Shown here one piece after another: positions 46,265 through 58,028 of a stretch of 64,000 nt of DNA. How positions within the stretch are numbered: the first letter of the stretch is position 1; the number at the start of each line of letters is the position of its first letter. A program made the translations under genes and the position numbers. Below the pieces are notes generated by a model. It ran no database searches, was not told the DNA's origin, and saw only the letters and a list, made by a program, of their open reading frames with translations. The stretch spans positions 312,544,513-312,608,512 of the forward strand of contig CM051459.1 of the NCBI GenBank assembly GCA_028095005.1, written 5' to 3'. This DNA comes from Rhynchospora pubera (taxonomy: Eukaryota > Streptophyta > Magnoliopsida > Poales > Cyperaceae).

Positions 46265-48252
46265 ATTATTTTCTTGCTCAGTTATTCAATGGAGAGGATG
46301 ACGACTTAGGAATTGTGCTGAACGACTCCTTCGATGACTCCAATAGACGTTTTTTTAGGAGAATTCAAGAGTCCGAGGTGAAAAAAGCCTTAAAACGAAT
46401 GAAAGTAGGTAAGACTCTAGGATCTGATAACATACCAATCGAAGTATGGAGATGCCTCGGAGATGTGGCTGTAGTTTGGTTAACCAAACTATTCAATAGC
46501 ATTTTTCGATCAAGTAGGATGCCAGATGCGTGGAGGAGAAGCACTCTAGTACCAATCTTCAAGAATAAAGGGGATGCTCAAAGCTGTACAAATTATAGAG
46601 GGATTAAGCTTATGAGTCATACAATGAATCTTTGGGAGAGAGTGATAGAGCATCGCTTGAGACGGATGACAAACATTTCGAAAAACCAATTTGGTTTTAT
46701 GCCTGGGAGGTCGACCATGGAGGCCATCTTCCTAATAAGGCAATTGATGGAGAGATATCGGGAGCGAAAGAAGGATCTACATATGGTTTTCATTGATTTG
46801 GAGAAAGCATACGATAAAGTGCCAAGGAAAGTTATGTGGTGGGCACTAGAAAAGAAGAAAGTCCCCACGAAGTATGTTACCCTCATTCAAGACATGTATG
46901 ATGGTGCTGTTACTTGCATCAGGACATGTGATAGTGTGACTAGTGACTTTCCTATTAAAATAGGCAGTGGCGGATCTAGAAAAAATATTTAGGTGGGTCT
47001 GACAACCTCTGTTTAAATCTTCAGCCCCACTTTTGAGTGCTCCAATGGCAGAAAAAATTAGCTGGGGCTAAAGGGGGGCTCCAAGGGCTCGACTGCGTGA
47101 GGTGGGGCTCTAGCCCCACCCGCCCCGGTGGTAGATCCGCCCCTGAAAATAGGACTACATCAGGGATCAACTTTGAGCCCGTATATTTTTGCCTTAGTTA
47201 TGGATGAGATCACGAAGGATGGAGAGATTCCTTGGTGTATGCTCTTTGCCAACAATGTGACGTTAGTCGATGAGAGTAGGACGGGGGTCGATAGAAAATT
47301 GGAGTTGTGGAGACAAACTTTAGAGTCCAAAGGGTTTAGGCTTAGTAGAACTAAGACGGAGTATATAGGGTGTGAGTTTAGTGGGATACGACCAGTGGAT
47401 TGAGATGTCTGTCCAGACGGTCAGATAGTACCTATGAAGGATACCTTTCGATATTTAGGGTCGATGCTACAGAGCGATGGCGAAATAGATGAAGATGTTA
47501 GTCACAAGATAAGAGCGGGATGGGTGAAATGGCGGCAAGCATCAGGCGTCCTATGCGATAAAAAAGTCCCGCAGAAGCTAAAAGGCAAGTTTTACAGGAC
47601 AGCGATTAGACCTGCGATGTTGTATGTCGCAGAATGTTGGGCTACTAAAAGACGACATGTCCAGAAGATGAGTGTAGCTGAGATGCGTATGTTGCGGTGG
47701 ATCTGCGGTCACACGAGGAAAGATCAGATTAAAAATGATGACATACGGGATATGGTTGGGGTCGCACCGATAGAGGAGAAGCTGACCCAACATCGTTTGA
47801 GATGGTTTGGACATATCCAACGCAGACCTCCAGAGGCACTGGTACGTAGCGGAATTCTTAATCATTTCGAGAACACACGGAGGGGGAGAGGGAGACCAAG
47901 ATTGACATTGGAAGAATCAGTGAAAAGAGACTTTTAAGATTGGAATGTCTCCAAGGAGTTGGCAATCGATAGGAGCGCTTGGAAGTTAGCAATTCATGTA
48001 CCGGAGCCATGACGTAGGAAGTTAGAGGTAGGAACGATGCCATAGGTTTGTAGGTCCCTCTATTAGATCATGGTCGATGTCTAGGTTTCTACTATTACTA
48101 TTATTATTATAGGTATTATTATTAGTATGGCTACTCTTATTTTTAGTATGTTTTTATGTTTTGTTTTGTTCTTGGATGTATTCTCTTATTGGATTTCTTT
48201 CTAGCCTATCCCAACTTGTTTAGGACAAAAGGCTTAGTTGTTGTTGTTGCCT
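46265..48252 (+). mobile_element. RTE-type LINE, 5'-truncated
   Basis: RT of the plant RTE clade: RMKVGKTLGSDNIPIEVWRC, PIFKNKGDAQSCTNYRGIKL, NQFGFMPGRSTMEAIFLIRQ, VFIDLEKAYDKVPR, LHQGSTLSPYIFALVMDEI, and the tail HRLRWFGHIQRRPPEA and RRGRGRPRLTLEESVKRD. The 3' end is (TTG)4 at 48238-48249 instead of poly-A, as is typical of RTE elements. It lacks the endonuclease (5' truncation). Lesions: a hAT MITE, TGA at 47401-47403, TAA at 47936-47938, and FANN in place of the catalytic YADD (LFANNVTLVDE), which would abolish RT activity. Confidence 0.9.
46965..47145. mobile_element. hAT-type MITE inside the RTE LINE
   Basis: 181 bp, with ends CAGTGGCGGATCTA and TAGATCCGCCCCTG (one mismatch between ends). 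A perfect 8-bp duplication AAAATAGG lies at 46957-46964 and 47146-47153. Removing the element and one duplication copy restores the LINE frame (..FPIKIG|LHQGSTLSP..), which proves the insertion. Confidence 0.95.
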
Positions 48253-48483
48253 TCGGCCCCACAACCGTCTGAAAAGTACGGCCCAGTAAATGTTCGATAA
48301 CATCAATTTGGAGCTCGGTTCAACAAAAAACGACGAGAAATGATATCCATCTGCATTTTTATCATGCTTGTCATTTTGAATAGAATAAACACACAGAATA
48401 GACAAAATGATCATATAAATGATAAAAGTGAACACATACAAATAAATAAATCCGGTCATCCCTTGTTCATATTTTTATATGTA

Positions 48484-48640
48484 TGTTCAATTTTTTTAAT
48501 TTTGAAGATAAATTGAGGGTCCAAACCACTCAACTTATTTTTAAATTAAATGTCTATGAAAGATCCTCCAGCCGGGTTTCAAACCTGCGACCTTTTCATT
48601 CAAGATGCATTATTCTTTGACAATAGACCAAGAGTTAATT
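48484..48640 (-). mobile_element. tRNA-derived SINE, copy 2
   Basis: On the minus strand: TAATGCATCTTGAATGAAAA, then box B GGTTTGAAACC, then ACATTTAATTTAAAAATAAG and an AT-rich end. Inverted relative to copy 3, 180-330 bp away. Confidence 0.7.
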
Positions 48641-48821
48641 TTTTATATGTATATTCAACTTATTTTTATTGAACTTATTTGTTTGTATGTGTTCACATTG
48701 ATCACTTATATGTTCACGTTGTCTATTTTACGTGTTCTGTTCAAACGATGGCAAGCGATAGACACAACTGTAAATGATAGTAATTAGTTTCCAAAAAATA
48801 ACTCAGATTAATAATCTACTC

Positions 48822-48979
48822 TTGATCTAGTGGTTAAGAGCAATGCATCTTGAGTGAAAAGTCACAAGTTCAAAATCTAATTGGGAGGGGAGGGGGGCAA
48901 GGGGAGAGATGGGATCATTTAAAGACATTTAATTTAAAAATAAGTTGGGAGACTTGACCTAATTTATCTTTAAAAAAAA
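48822..48979 (+). mobile_element. tRNA-derived SINE, copy 3
   Basis: Box A-like TAGTGGTTAAGAGC (48829-48842), GCATCTTGAGTGAAAAGTCA, degenerate box B AGTTCAAAATC, body ACATTTAATTTAAAAATAAG and terminal A9. This is the clearest head of the three SINE copies. Confidence 0.75.
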
Positions 48980-49341
48980 ATTCGGATTAAGTGGAGAGCC
49001 GAAGCATTTACTTTTATTGCAGAAAAATTGTGTCCATATAACAACTGTTCATGATGTAGCTTTGCCTGTCCATGTAACAACTCGCATTTTTTAGCGTTAT
49101 AATTTTCATGAGTTAGCATTAAAGTAAGTAAAAACATATAACAACTGTTCAAATGAGATGAATTTCTCATCAAATTTCGCCACATTGTTTATAATTTTTA
49201 AAAGAAATCATGTGGCCATTAAAATTTTCATATTGTATAGTGTATTGACTATTATCTCCAAAAATATTTTAAAAATGCATGAGCTTTCAGAAAAAAAATG
49301 ATAGTTCGTGAAATCCCACCAGTAAGAATTCAAACTGAACT

Positions 49342-49494
49342 TTGTGAGGACGCCTGCTATACTGGCACAATGGATTTTGCTTGAAGGAAAGGTCATGCTG
49401 AAGCACTGTTGATCCCTTGCGTTTTTTCATTTTTACTTTTTTGGTCTTTTCTTTTTCATTTTGTTGACAGCGCTGTCAATTTGTCTAAAAAAAA
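49342..49494 (+). mobile_element. 153-bp LINE stub with 18-bp target duplication
   Basis: AAGAATTCAAACTGAACT occurs at 49324-49341 and again at 49495-49512, flanking 153 bp. That segment ends in TTGTTGACAGCGCTGTCAAT, then a short spacer and A10. Its 3' tail matches that of the LINE fragment at 39370-39830 (TTGACAG..CTGTCAA). This is an extremely 5'-truncated target-primed insertion. Confidence 0.92.
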
Positions 49495-49899
49495 AAGAAT
49501 TCAAACTGAACTAGTCGTATAATTGATAGCGCATCGCGCGTACTTAGAGAAACATTTTGAAAATTGTCATCCCAACTTAATTTTGTCCTATTTATTTTTA
49601 AACTTGAACTTTGAAGTTTGTAACTTTGAATTTCAATCTATTTACCGTTGCCAGATGGTAGCTTCCAAGCTTTCCAACACAGTGAGCCAAATCAGTAAAA
49701 TTATAATCCATTGTCTTGTTGCCAAGTGGCAACTCCAGATCTATTTTTCTAATACAAGTTTTTTAGTAGGATGAATTAGTGATTAATTAAAACCAGCCTT
49801 GTTACCATTTGGCATGCAGCTTCCAAATTTTGAACTTAGTGACCATTGCCTTGTTTCCAATTGAATGTCACTTTACCAGGTGGCATGCCAGCTTGTCAA

Positions 49900-50225
49900 C
49901 ACTACCAGAATTTCGTTTTACTGCGTCGCAGCACCAACGTATTCGCGTCTCTCAATTAAATAGAGACGCAGAAAAAGAAAAGTGGGCTTTTGGACTTTTA
50001 AATCGCGTCGTTAGGCCGACGGACATTAATTAAGACGCAACAGACTTTTAAATAGAGACGCGCTCTTGTTCTGTGTAGAGACGCGAATATGCTAACTGTA
50101 ATTTGCGTCGGTATGCCGACACATATCAACAGAGACGCGTATTAGTTAGGTCGCATAACTCTTTTTGTTAGAGACGCAAATTGTTTTTCTTACAGGCGCA
50201 CATAATTGGAGTCGCTAGTTGACAC
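49900..50225 (+). mobile_element. CACTA-type left end, AGAGACGC family
   Basis: CACTACCAGAATTTCG at 49900, followed by about ten copies of GCGTC/GACGC words (AGAGACGCAG, AGAGACGCGC, AGAGACGCGA, AGAGACGCGT, AGAGACGCAA). Dense subterminal motif arrays are a CACTA hallmark, binding sites for the TnpA-type protein. No matching right end was found in the window. Confidence 0.65.
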
Positions 50226-52265
50226 AAATAAACACTGAATCTTATTAACAAATTAATTAATTTTAAAAATTAAATTTACTTGGTTATAATGTGTCTGTAT
50301 ACTGACGCATATATGGATCTATATTTGATAAACATTGCTTCGTTTTCTGATGTGTACCAATTTTAATTTCAGTACCATTTATTTTCTACTGTGTACCAGT
50401 TTCAATATCGATCATTCATTGTATATATATCAACCCAATACCCAAATACATTAAAATTTTAACCATGGACACTTTTATGGTAAACGGTTAATATTAGATC
50501 CATGAATCAAGTAAAAATTTCAAAACTAACACACATCAAGTGCAAGAAACATAAGTACAAAATATGCATCTGCACTCTAGAAAATAAAATGCAGCAAACT
50601 AAAACTAATAAATATATCAATTCAAACATAAGTACAATCTTCCACACTAATTTTTTTTTCAAAACATAGGAATGAAGTTCTCAATTGAGTTTGATACTCC
50701 TGTAAATCACCATTACCTACAGATATCCCAAAAAACAAAGTGCATTAAGTATTACATACCAAACTAACAGGACATGCATTCATCTAGGACCTGTCAATTG
50801 TACTTAGGAATTTTACCAACAAGTCCATTAACTTTTCCTTTATTACAAAGATATACAAAATAAGATGCAATTCGTGTTTTTATACAATAAGATGCAAGTA
50901 ACCAATAGGTGATATTTGCTAAAGAAATGTCTTCCCTAGCCCAACAAAAAAGTAAGAAAACACAAACTCTTCATGTAAATTAGGAATTGCATCTTATTAT
51001 TTTCCTTTACACCATATGTAAGTATCCATTTTAGAATCTGAACCATTTAAAAATATATCTAACTAAAAATGCCTTCTCATCTTTTTTTTCTCAAAGTGTT
51101 TTTTTCTCTTTTTTAAGAATTAAACCTTTTGATTAGCTTTCATTAATAAAACCCTGAAGCCAATTACGAATGAAAAGTAAAAATCTCACTTAGTTTTGTA
51201 TCAAACCTGGAATGTAGAGATTAAGAAAAAAAATTGCAGTAGGAAATACCTTATTAAGATTTTTAGATCAAATTAATTGGTGTAGCCTGAACAGAGGGGA
51301 TGAAGAATCAAGCTTGATTGTGTAACGAAAAAAAATTGCATGGTACATTCCTATTGTATGTCCTTGTTCAAACCAGAGAGATATTCAACAATATAACTTT
51401 ACAATATCTCAGAATTTAAACAATTAGCTCCCGACATTGGTTCAGATTGCATGGTACCTAACGAACTCAGGTACGGGCAAATAACACACTTGCATCTACT
51501 GCCATTGTAATAGCTAGAACACAGTTTCTCACTGACAAATTTGCTCAACATTTACTGATAATTTCATATGAAACATGCACAGTGGGCTTAGTCATTGTTA
51601 ATAGAGTAATATTTTATTTTGATACTTAATATGACCAATAAGCACATCAGAAAATATGAACGGTCGGTAGTAACACCGAGCCTCTATCTTTCTTTCTAAA
51701 ATCAACAAAAGATGAGCATCATTTAAAGAAAGGCTGACTTACTTTAAGGACATACTTGCCAGTATGATTTTTCAAATCACCCAAGTTACCTTAATTTATC
51801 CTTAGTAGCTCAATTATGCAATTAATCCCTTGCTACCTCGGCGGACGCTCTCTACCACTTACATGAACTCTGCTAGAGACAGCGACTCATACGGTCTAAG
51901 TTCTGAAATGCAAAAAAATTACAAGTTTACATGATTAAAGTAAAGCATTGCTCATTTATTGAAAGCACGAAAATAAAGGGACAAAATTGATAATTTCAAG
52001 AACCAATACCTTTTTCAATATTGAAGCCCTCATATTTGTATAATTCCCTGATCTGAATATAAAAATAAGGAAAAAAAGCAAGGGCTCACATTTTTGTTGC
52101 AAAAACAAAAAATACTTTAGTCATAAAAATATCATTTGGTTTTATTCCTAAATTAATCAACTCTTGCAAATAAACCATAGCCTCTTTTACCTCCTTTCTG
52201 CAATAACCATCTATGATTGTATAAAATACCACATGTATGATCATTCTATTTGATAGCATCACCTA
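50226..52265. other. AT-rich DNA without supported genes
   Basis: No ORF or recognisable repeat. It could be the interior of the CACTA element starting at 49900, or the 3' flank of the PPR relic on the minus strand. Confidence 0.35.
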
Positions 52266-52269
52266 AAAA

Positions 52270-52870
52270 AGGCGCTCAGTTTGGTCAAAATCTCATTTGC
52301 TACACAGTGACTTAACAATAGAGTTGTATGTAATTGCATTTGGTGTCATTTTCTGAGAAGAAATTTCATCGATTAACTGAAGTACAGACTTGATATCACC
52401 TACTCTGTGATGCCATCCTATGAAAGAGTTACATACAACCTCATTTGGTGCAACACCCATATTGTGCATTTCCTTGAAAAGAACATGTACATCTCGAAAC
52501 CTATTAGCCTTAACTAAACCATTGATTAAGGTCCCATAAGTGACTACAATAGACTTTAATTGTCTCCTAATAATCTCCTCCTTGTACCAAAATGCATCAT
52601 CAAGTCTATCTGCCTTGCATATGCCATCAATAATAATTTTGTAACTTTGTAAACAATAAGAGATGGTGTGATGCTAACCTTCTCCATTTTCAGAAGTAAA
52701 ATAGCTTCATGGAGTTGCCCTTTGTTACACCTGAAGCGAATGAAAGGCATGTAAGACCAGGAGTTGAGAGCAACTCATTTGCGCATTTCGCCAAACACCT
52801 CACGTGCAGCGACAAAATCACCATCAACATGACCACCTTTGAGGTTAGAGGTTTTGAGAGAGGGAAATAG
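52270..52870 (-). pseudogene. PPR protein pseudogene
   Basis: Pentatricopeptide repeats bind organelle RNA base by base. Reading leftward, about five 35-residue units are visible: AAREVFGEMRK; WSYMPFIRFRCNKGQLHEAI; IIIDGICKADRLDDAFWYKE; VVTYGTLINGLVKANRFRDV with LFKEMHNMGVAPNEVV; and IKSVLQLIDEISSQKMTPNA with ITYNSIVKSLCSK. TPNAITYNSIV and VTYGTLINGL are diagnostic P-class PPR phrases. Frameshifts near 52640 and stops (for example after GEMRK) disrupt it, and it is far shorter than usual PPR proteins. No organelle targeting peptide was identified. Confidence 0.75.
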
Positions 52871-53095
52871 ACCGTGGCAGTGAGAGAGTTGGGTGATGTT
52901 TAGGGTTTGAGCCGGAGCAAAAGGAAAAGAGAGGTGAATAGGCCGTGGCCGTGGCTGTGGCAGTGAGAGAGGGGAATAGGTCGTGGCTGTGGCAGTGAGA
53001 GGGGAATAGGTCGTGGCCTGGTCTTACATGCCTTTCAATATTAAAATGGTTTTGAGAGAGGGGAATAGGCCATGGCCGTGGTAGTGAGTCTGTCC
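52865..53095. repeat. GTGGCAGTGAGAG tandem repeats with templated filler
   Basis: Irregular repeats of GGAATAGG, CGTGGC and TGGCAGTGAGAG. A 20-bp segment at 53018-53037 is the exact inverse complement of 52741-52760. The mosaic looks like repair filler. 53096-54053 is AT-rich with nothing recognised. Confidence 0.7.
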
Positions 53096-54053
53096 ATCAA
53101 AGAGAGGAGACTATCAGGCGGGCATGATATAGAGCCAAATTTAGTTGCCAAATATTTTTTTTCTGGCGCCAATTTTTACCGCCAAAATATTTTATTAAAG
53201 AACAAGCAAATAAAATTGTTTGAGTATTTTTTTTTAACAAACACAAGTACTAACATTATCAGTTAATAGATATAAAAAAACTAAGTACTAACAAATTAAG
53301 CACTATATATTTTGGATTTAGATATAAAGCTAACTACATGAGTCGGTACCTTAGTTTTGTTGAAAGCTGTTAATCATTACTTTATGTACCGGGTTTAAAG
53401 ATTCACATAAAACCTCATTGTTAAATCATATGAAACAGATATGTTAGTGGAAGCTATGCCTCAACTTCCATTAAGATGCTGAAGAGATAAAATTATAAAA
53501 AATATTTATAACAGTAAAAGATATCAAATTGAATGCTAACATATTTTGATGGACACATTTTTTTATTATTTGAGTGTTTTCCTTATTTTTTTTAACATAA
53601 ATATATATATGCATTCTTACAAAACTTATAATAAAGAGAAATTAAATTTAAAATTTTTAGATTTTCAACATATTTTAAATAATATTTCATGGATATAAAA
53701 TTCCAATTTAGAAAATTAAAAGATTCGAACTATTTAGTCTGATTATTATAAATTTTATATGGATATAAAATTTTACATATTCTTAGGCGTGGCATTTTCT
53801 TAGCATAATTTTGTAATAATATGTTGATAATTAAAAATATTAATTAATTTGTAAAAGCGTAATATTTTAATTTAAACATTCATATATAAATGATATATTT
53901 TAATAATGTTTTTAATACAAGATGATCCTCTCGATTTATAAAATTTAATACAATTTTTTCTCATATTTTCTCTAATTTTAAAATATATGTAACTATTTTT
54001 AGAAAAAAAAAGAAAAATAAAATGTGTATCGATTGACACGGTTGTGTTGTATC

Positions 54054-55370
54054 TGTTAGGAAATTGCCCAATTTTAATTTTGTGACTAATTACCCTTAAT
54101 CAATCCAATTAAAACACAAGCAACACGAGATCTAGTACTTTAAGCAATAGACACAAAGAGAAAGAGGAGAAATCGATACCTCCCGCGAAATCGTATTCGC
54201 GGGGCTCGACCAAGGCATGGGAATTGATCGCGTGCCTTCTACACCGTCTCTACCACGTCTCGTAACCGCCCTCGAGTCCACCAAGGAGGATTAATCACGT
54301 TCTACAAGGTACGTGCTAGCATACCCAAAGAACAAGCCTAATCCCTATGGTTTTCTCTCTTGCATCAATCAACAACCTTGATTTAGTGGAGAGAAAATAG
54401 CTCAACACATGAGCAAAAGAGAGAAGGAGAGGGTGAAAAAGTGGCGGCCTCATGGGAGGAAATGAGAGGAGAGAGAAAAGCTAGGTGGAGGCTCTCATAA
54501 GTGGTCCTTATATAGAGCACAAAACCTAATTGACCTCTTGCATAATTACAACTATGTCATCCCACCTACCACCATAATGGGCAGCCAGGAAATGGGCCTT
54601 TATGGGCCATTTAACCCCTTCATTTGGACCATTAATTCATATAATTAAGGTCCCTCAACTTTGCTCTTTAATTGGGCTATATATTTGCTATTTAAATAAC
54701 GGCCCAATTAATCAATATAACCATTTATATTGATAAGTGTTGAACTAAATTAATTATTAACTCATTAATAATTATTTTAGGATTAGTTAATGCATTAATT
54801 TATTTCTATATGATCCATTGACTTAATTAATTATAACGGTTCGCAACGGTATATAATTAATTAATCAATCTTATCATATTTCCACAGAACCTACTGCTGT
54901 GAATAAATAAATAATGCACTGTGTGATTAATGTCCTATTTGTGTGACCCTTTGAGGATTTATGCTATGTTGGCCATGGAATTAAATCGTTATTTAATTCC
55001 AATAATCATAAGTGGTATCTAGCAACACGTTATGATTCCCAATTCGCATAAATAGTGTACTGCTACAATATTTCAATCCTGCATAAGAGAATAAATATGT
55101 TTCTCTATTTTGATTCTTATGTCTCACGATATCATCGTATAATCCAAGATAGGAATGTGTCATTCTTGCAGATTATACGTTTCTTGATCTAGAGTTGATC
55201 GCTTAGTTGCGCGCATACGATCCAACTCCATCAAGGGGCCCAAACAGATATCGTCACTCACTAAGTGAATTAATGAGGGACATACGGTTTTCTTGATGAT
55301 TTGCTTGGTGAAATAGAAAGACGTGCACTTTCATCATTTCTTATGGCATGATATATATTTTATAATAATA
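54054..55370 (-). mobile_element. Probable solo LTR (minus strand)
   Basis: Non-coding, about 1.3 kb. On the minus strand it has a TATA box (CTCTATATAAGGACC, about 54505-54519), a leader-like stretch, and an end at 54054 in GGGCAATTTCCTAACA. That is the CA end of an LTR. No primer-binding site follows and no internal region flanks it, so a solo or truncated LTR is likely. The other border (about 55370) and target duplication are unresolved. Confidence 0.5.
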
Positions 55371-55424
55371 TAAAGGAAAAAAATTTTGAAGAAAGTGAAA
55401 AAGGTCTTTGTCATCTAATTGTTT

Positions 55425-55703
55425 TTTTATAAAAAACCGGTACTAAATGTTTAATATTTAATTACGGTTTTTTTATATATTTTTAGTACCGGTTTTTTAT
55501 AAAAAAAACGGTACTAAATGTATTATTTTTAGTATCGGTTTTTTATAAAAAAACGGTACTAATATCGTTTCCTGCCACTTTTACTACCGGCTTATTAGTA
55601 CCGGTTTTTTTTGCTGTTAGTACCCCCTATTATTAGTACCGCTGCAAAACCGGTACTAATGATAGGAAAAAAACCGGTACTAATATTGAAATTTGGCGTA
55701 GTG
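55425..55703. mobile_element. TTAGTACCGG-type CACTA fragment, copy 2
   Basis: Array of ACCGGTTTTTTATAAAAAA and ACGGTACTAA words ending at 55703 in AAATTTGGCGTAGTG, the inverse of CACTACGCCAAATTT. It shares TAGTACCCCCTATTATTAGT with copy 1 at 45300-45551. The opposite end is not seen. Confidence 0.6.
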
Positions 55704-57231
55704 AAGAGACATAAAAAGTACAGGGTGAAGTAAATCAAAATTCTTACTCGGGCATCATCTATAACTAACATTTTAAAATTGGATTTTTATTAATACCAAC
55801 ATTACCTTATAAAGATTTAATGAATTAAAATTCACCAACATTTCATCAATAACTAACATTTTTATTGATTAAGGAAGAAGATAAGATGTATTATTGTGAC
55901 CTGCACAGTTCCATCCAAGCTGTAATCGATCTGGTACTGACCACCTCTTTGAAATTTATTTGTGATTCATTCATAAGAAAATTAGGCCAAATTAACTCTT
56001 ACTGGTAAGTAAATTATCTAACCTGCCCTTCAAACTGATGCAAAATTGTACTGATGTGACCCTAAATTGAATAACTGAATCCCTGAGGTTATTGCTAAGT
56101 AAATCAAGAAGTGAGTAAAGAAATTCAGCTGAATATATGGAGTCAAGAGGGAGAGTTGCAAAGTCTGTTCAAACTGTACACCGGCAGCGACCATACAACT
56201 GAGAACCAACCTCGTCGTGCTAATCCTAGATTCCTAGGACACATCTCGGTTTCACACCGTTAACTTTATTTAATGCAGAACTCATCAGCAAGCAACTTCT
56301 CATTGTAGGTTCCCACATTGCAATCGGCTCCACTCAAAAAATTAAGTAAACAGATATTATAGGAAGAGAACATCTCGTATTTACTGAAAATTTCTTATTT
56401 GTGTATTATTGCATAAAAGGTCTAATACTGGTAAGTGTAGAGAATAAGAGGTTACCTTGCAAATTTGCAGCCCCGAGACCAATCTTTTAATTGTCTACAA
56501 TCATTGGCCAAGCAGTCTCCAACCAGTTCATGCGCATCAAAATCTTGCTGTTTTGAAGTGCCCACTGCCTAAACTAAGTGCTGTATTGCATGGCAAGAAC
56601 ATATATATGTTGCCGAAGCATCAGCAGCCATATTAAAAATTTAGGCAAGGACATGCATTGCACTGCTCTGCCACCTGCTACATTAGGCTCTTGCCGAGAC
56701 CAAAGCTAGATGATACCCAAGTGAACTATATGACACATTCCCTTAATATCTCACTTTTCATTTCCTTCAATATTCTCCTAAACTGGTTGCAACTTACAAC
56801 CCTGATTGTTTTATATCCTGAAAATATCACAAAGCAATTAAAAAAATTGATTGGTAGTTTAATAGTGCAACGTATTGAATTATTACCATAAGATGTATTC
56901 CATGAGATACTTTTATGTGCATGCATGTTTCTCTACTACTTTGTGAAGTACCTGCTTTACTAATAAACAAATTTTTGTTTGGCGTCTCTCAACTTGAAAA
57001 AATATACCATATACCATATCTAACTCAATTAAATTCATATTTTGATGTGTAACGAAAGGAGAAAGCCTGGATGGCTTTTGAAAGGTGGAACAAATTGAAT
57101 GTGAAAGGAAAAAATTTAGTAACCTGGTATTTTTGCGTAGAAAGCTGGACATGGAGGATGTGCAGAAGAGATCCTTTTCTGCCCAGTGCCCCTTTCCTTC
57201 ATACCTTCTTACACCCCCTTTTATTACTTTT
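55704..57231. other. Intergenic DNA left of the composite CACTA
   Basis: No supported gene, splice pattern or named repeat. Scattered short open frames have no recognisable motif. Confidence 0.4.
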
Positions 57232-57243
57232 CACTACGCGAAA

Positions 57244-57715
57244 TTTTGGTTTCTGTAACGGTTAATAAAAGACTTCTGTAACGGTACACGAAACGTTACT
57301 GTAGCCCCCGTTACAGAATGTCTAATAACCGTTACAGATCTATAACGGTTATTAGACAATAACCGTTACAGTAGCCACTCTTCTGTAACTGTTATTATCT
57401 AATAACCGTTATAGTATTATGCAAGGGAAATCTGGTACAGCTTTTTGGAGAACATGTGTAACGGTTATTCTCTAATAACCGTTAGAGAAGATTGGCTTCT
57501 GTAACGGTTATTAGAGAATAACCGTTATGGTATGTAGAACGGTACATTTGGAGAACATATAACGGTTATTAGGTAATAACCGTTACAGATCCCAATCTTC
57601 TGTAACGGTTATTAGAGAATAACCGTTACAGAAGGTCCTTTATAATAAAAAAAAATGAAATTATAATATTCTGTAACGGTTATTCCTTAATAACCGTTAC
57701 AGAAGGTCCTTTTTT
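57244..57715. repeat. Left subterminal TAACGGTTATT palindrome array
   Basis: About a dozen and a half copies of the TAACGGTTATT word in both orientations, many paired as hairpins such as TAACGGTTATTAGAGAATAA followed by CCGTTA. In CACTA elements such arrays bind the element-encoded protein. Folding RNA from here would give stacked hairpins. Confidence 0.85.
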
Positions 57716-58028
57716 TGTTTCGTTTTTTTGATTGGCTAGCCCAATTTGCTAGCCGAATTGGTACCAAATTGGTACTCAATTTACATTAGATAACACATGC
57801 AGCATACTGTTACAATCCAGTACTCCAAGAGATGCTTATCTGAACACTCATTAAAGCACGCAACTCTTCATATGATTAACAATTCAAAAATTAAATCACG
57901 CAACTCTTCATATTTTCAGTTTCAAACTCATTTGTACTATAAATGATCAAACTGTAGAACCCCACGCCTTTTCAGTTTCAAACTAATTTCTCACTTCTCC
58001 CTCCTATCTCTCTACTCAAAAACCAACC

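Noticed and set aside
53072..53084. GGTAGTG as the right end of the CACTA element starting at 49900
   Set aside because: The adjoining bases (CCGTGGTAGTG) do not mirror CACTACCAGAA, the next three bases are not CAA, and the site lies in a simple GTGGCAGTGAG repeat.
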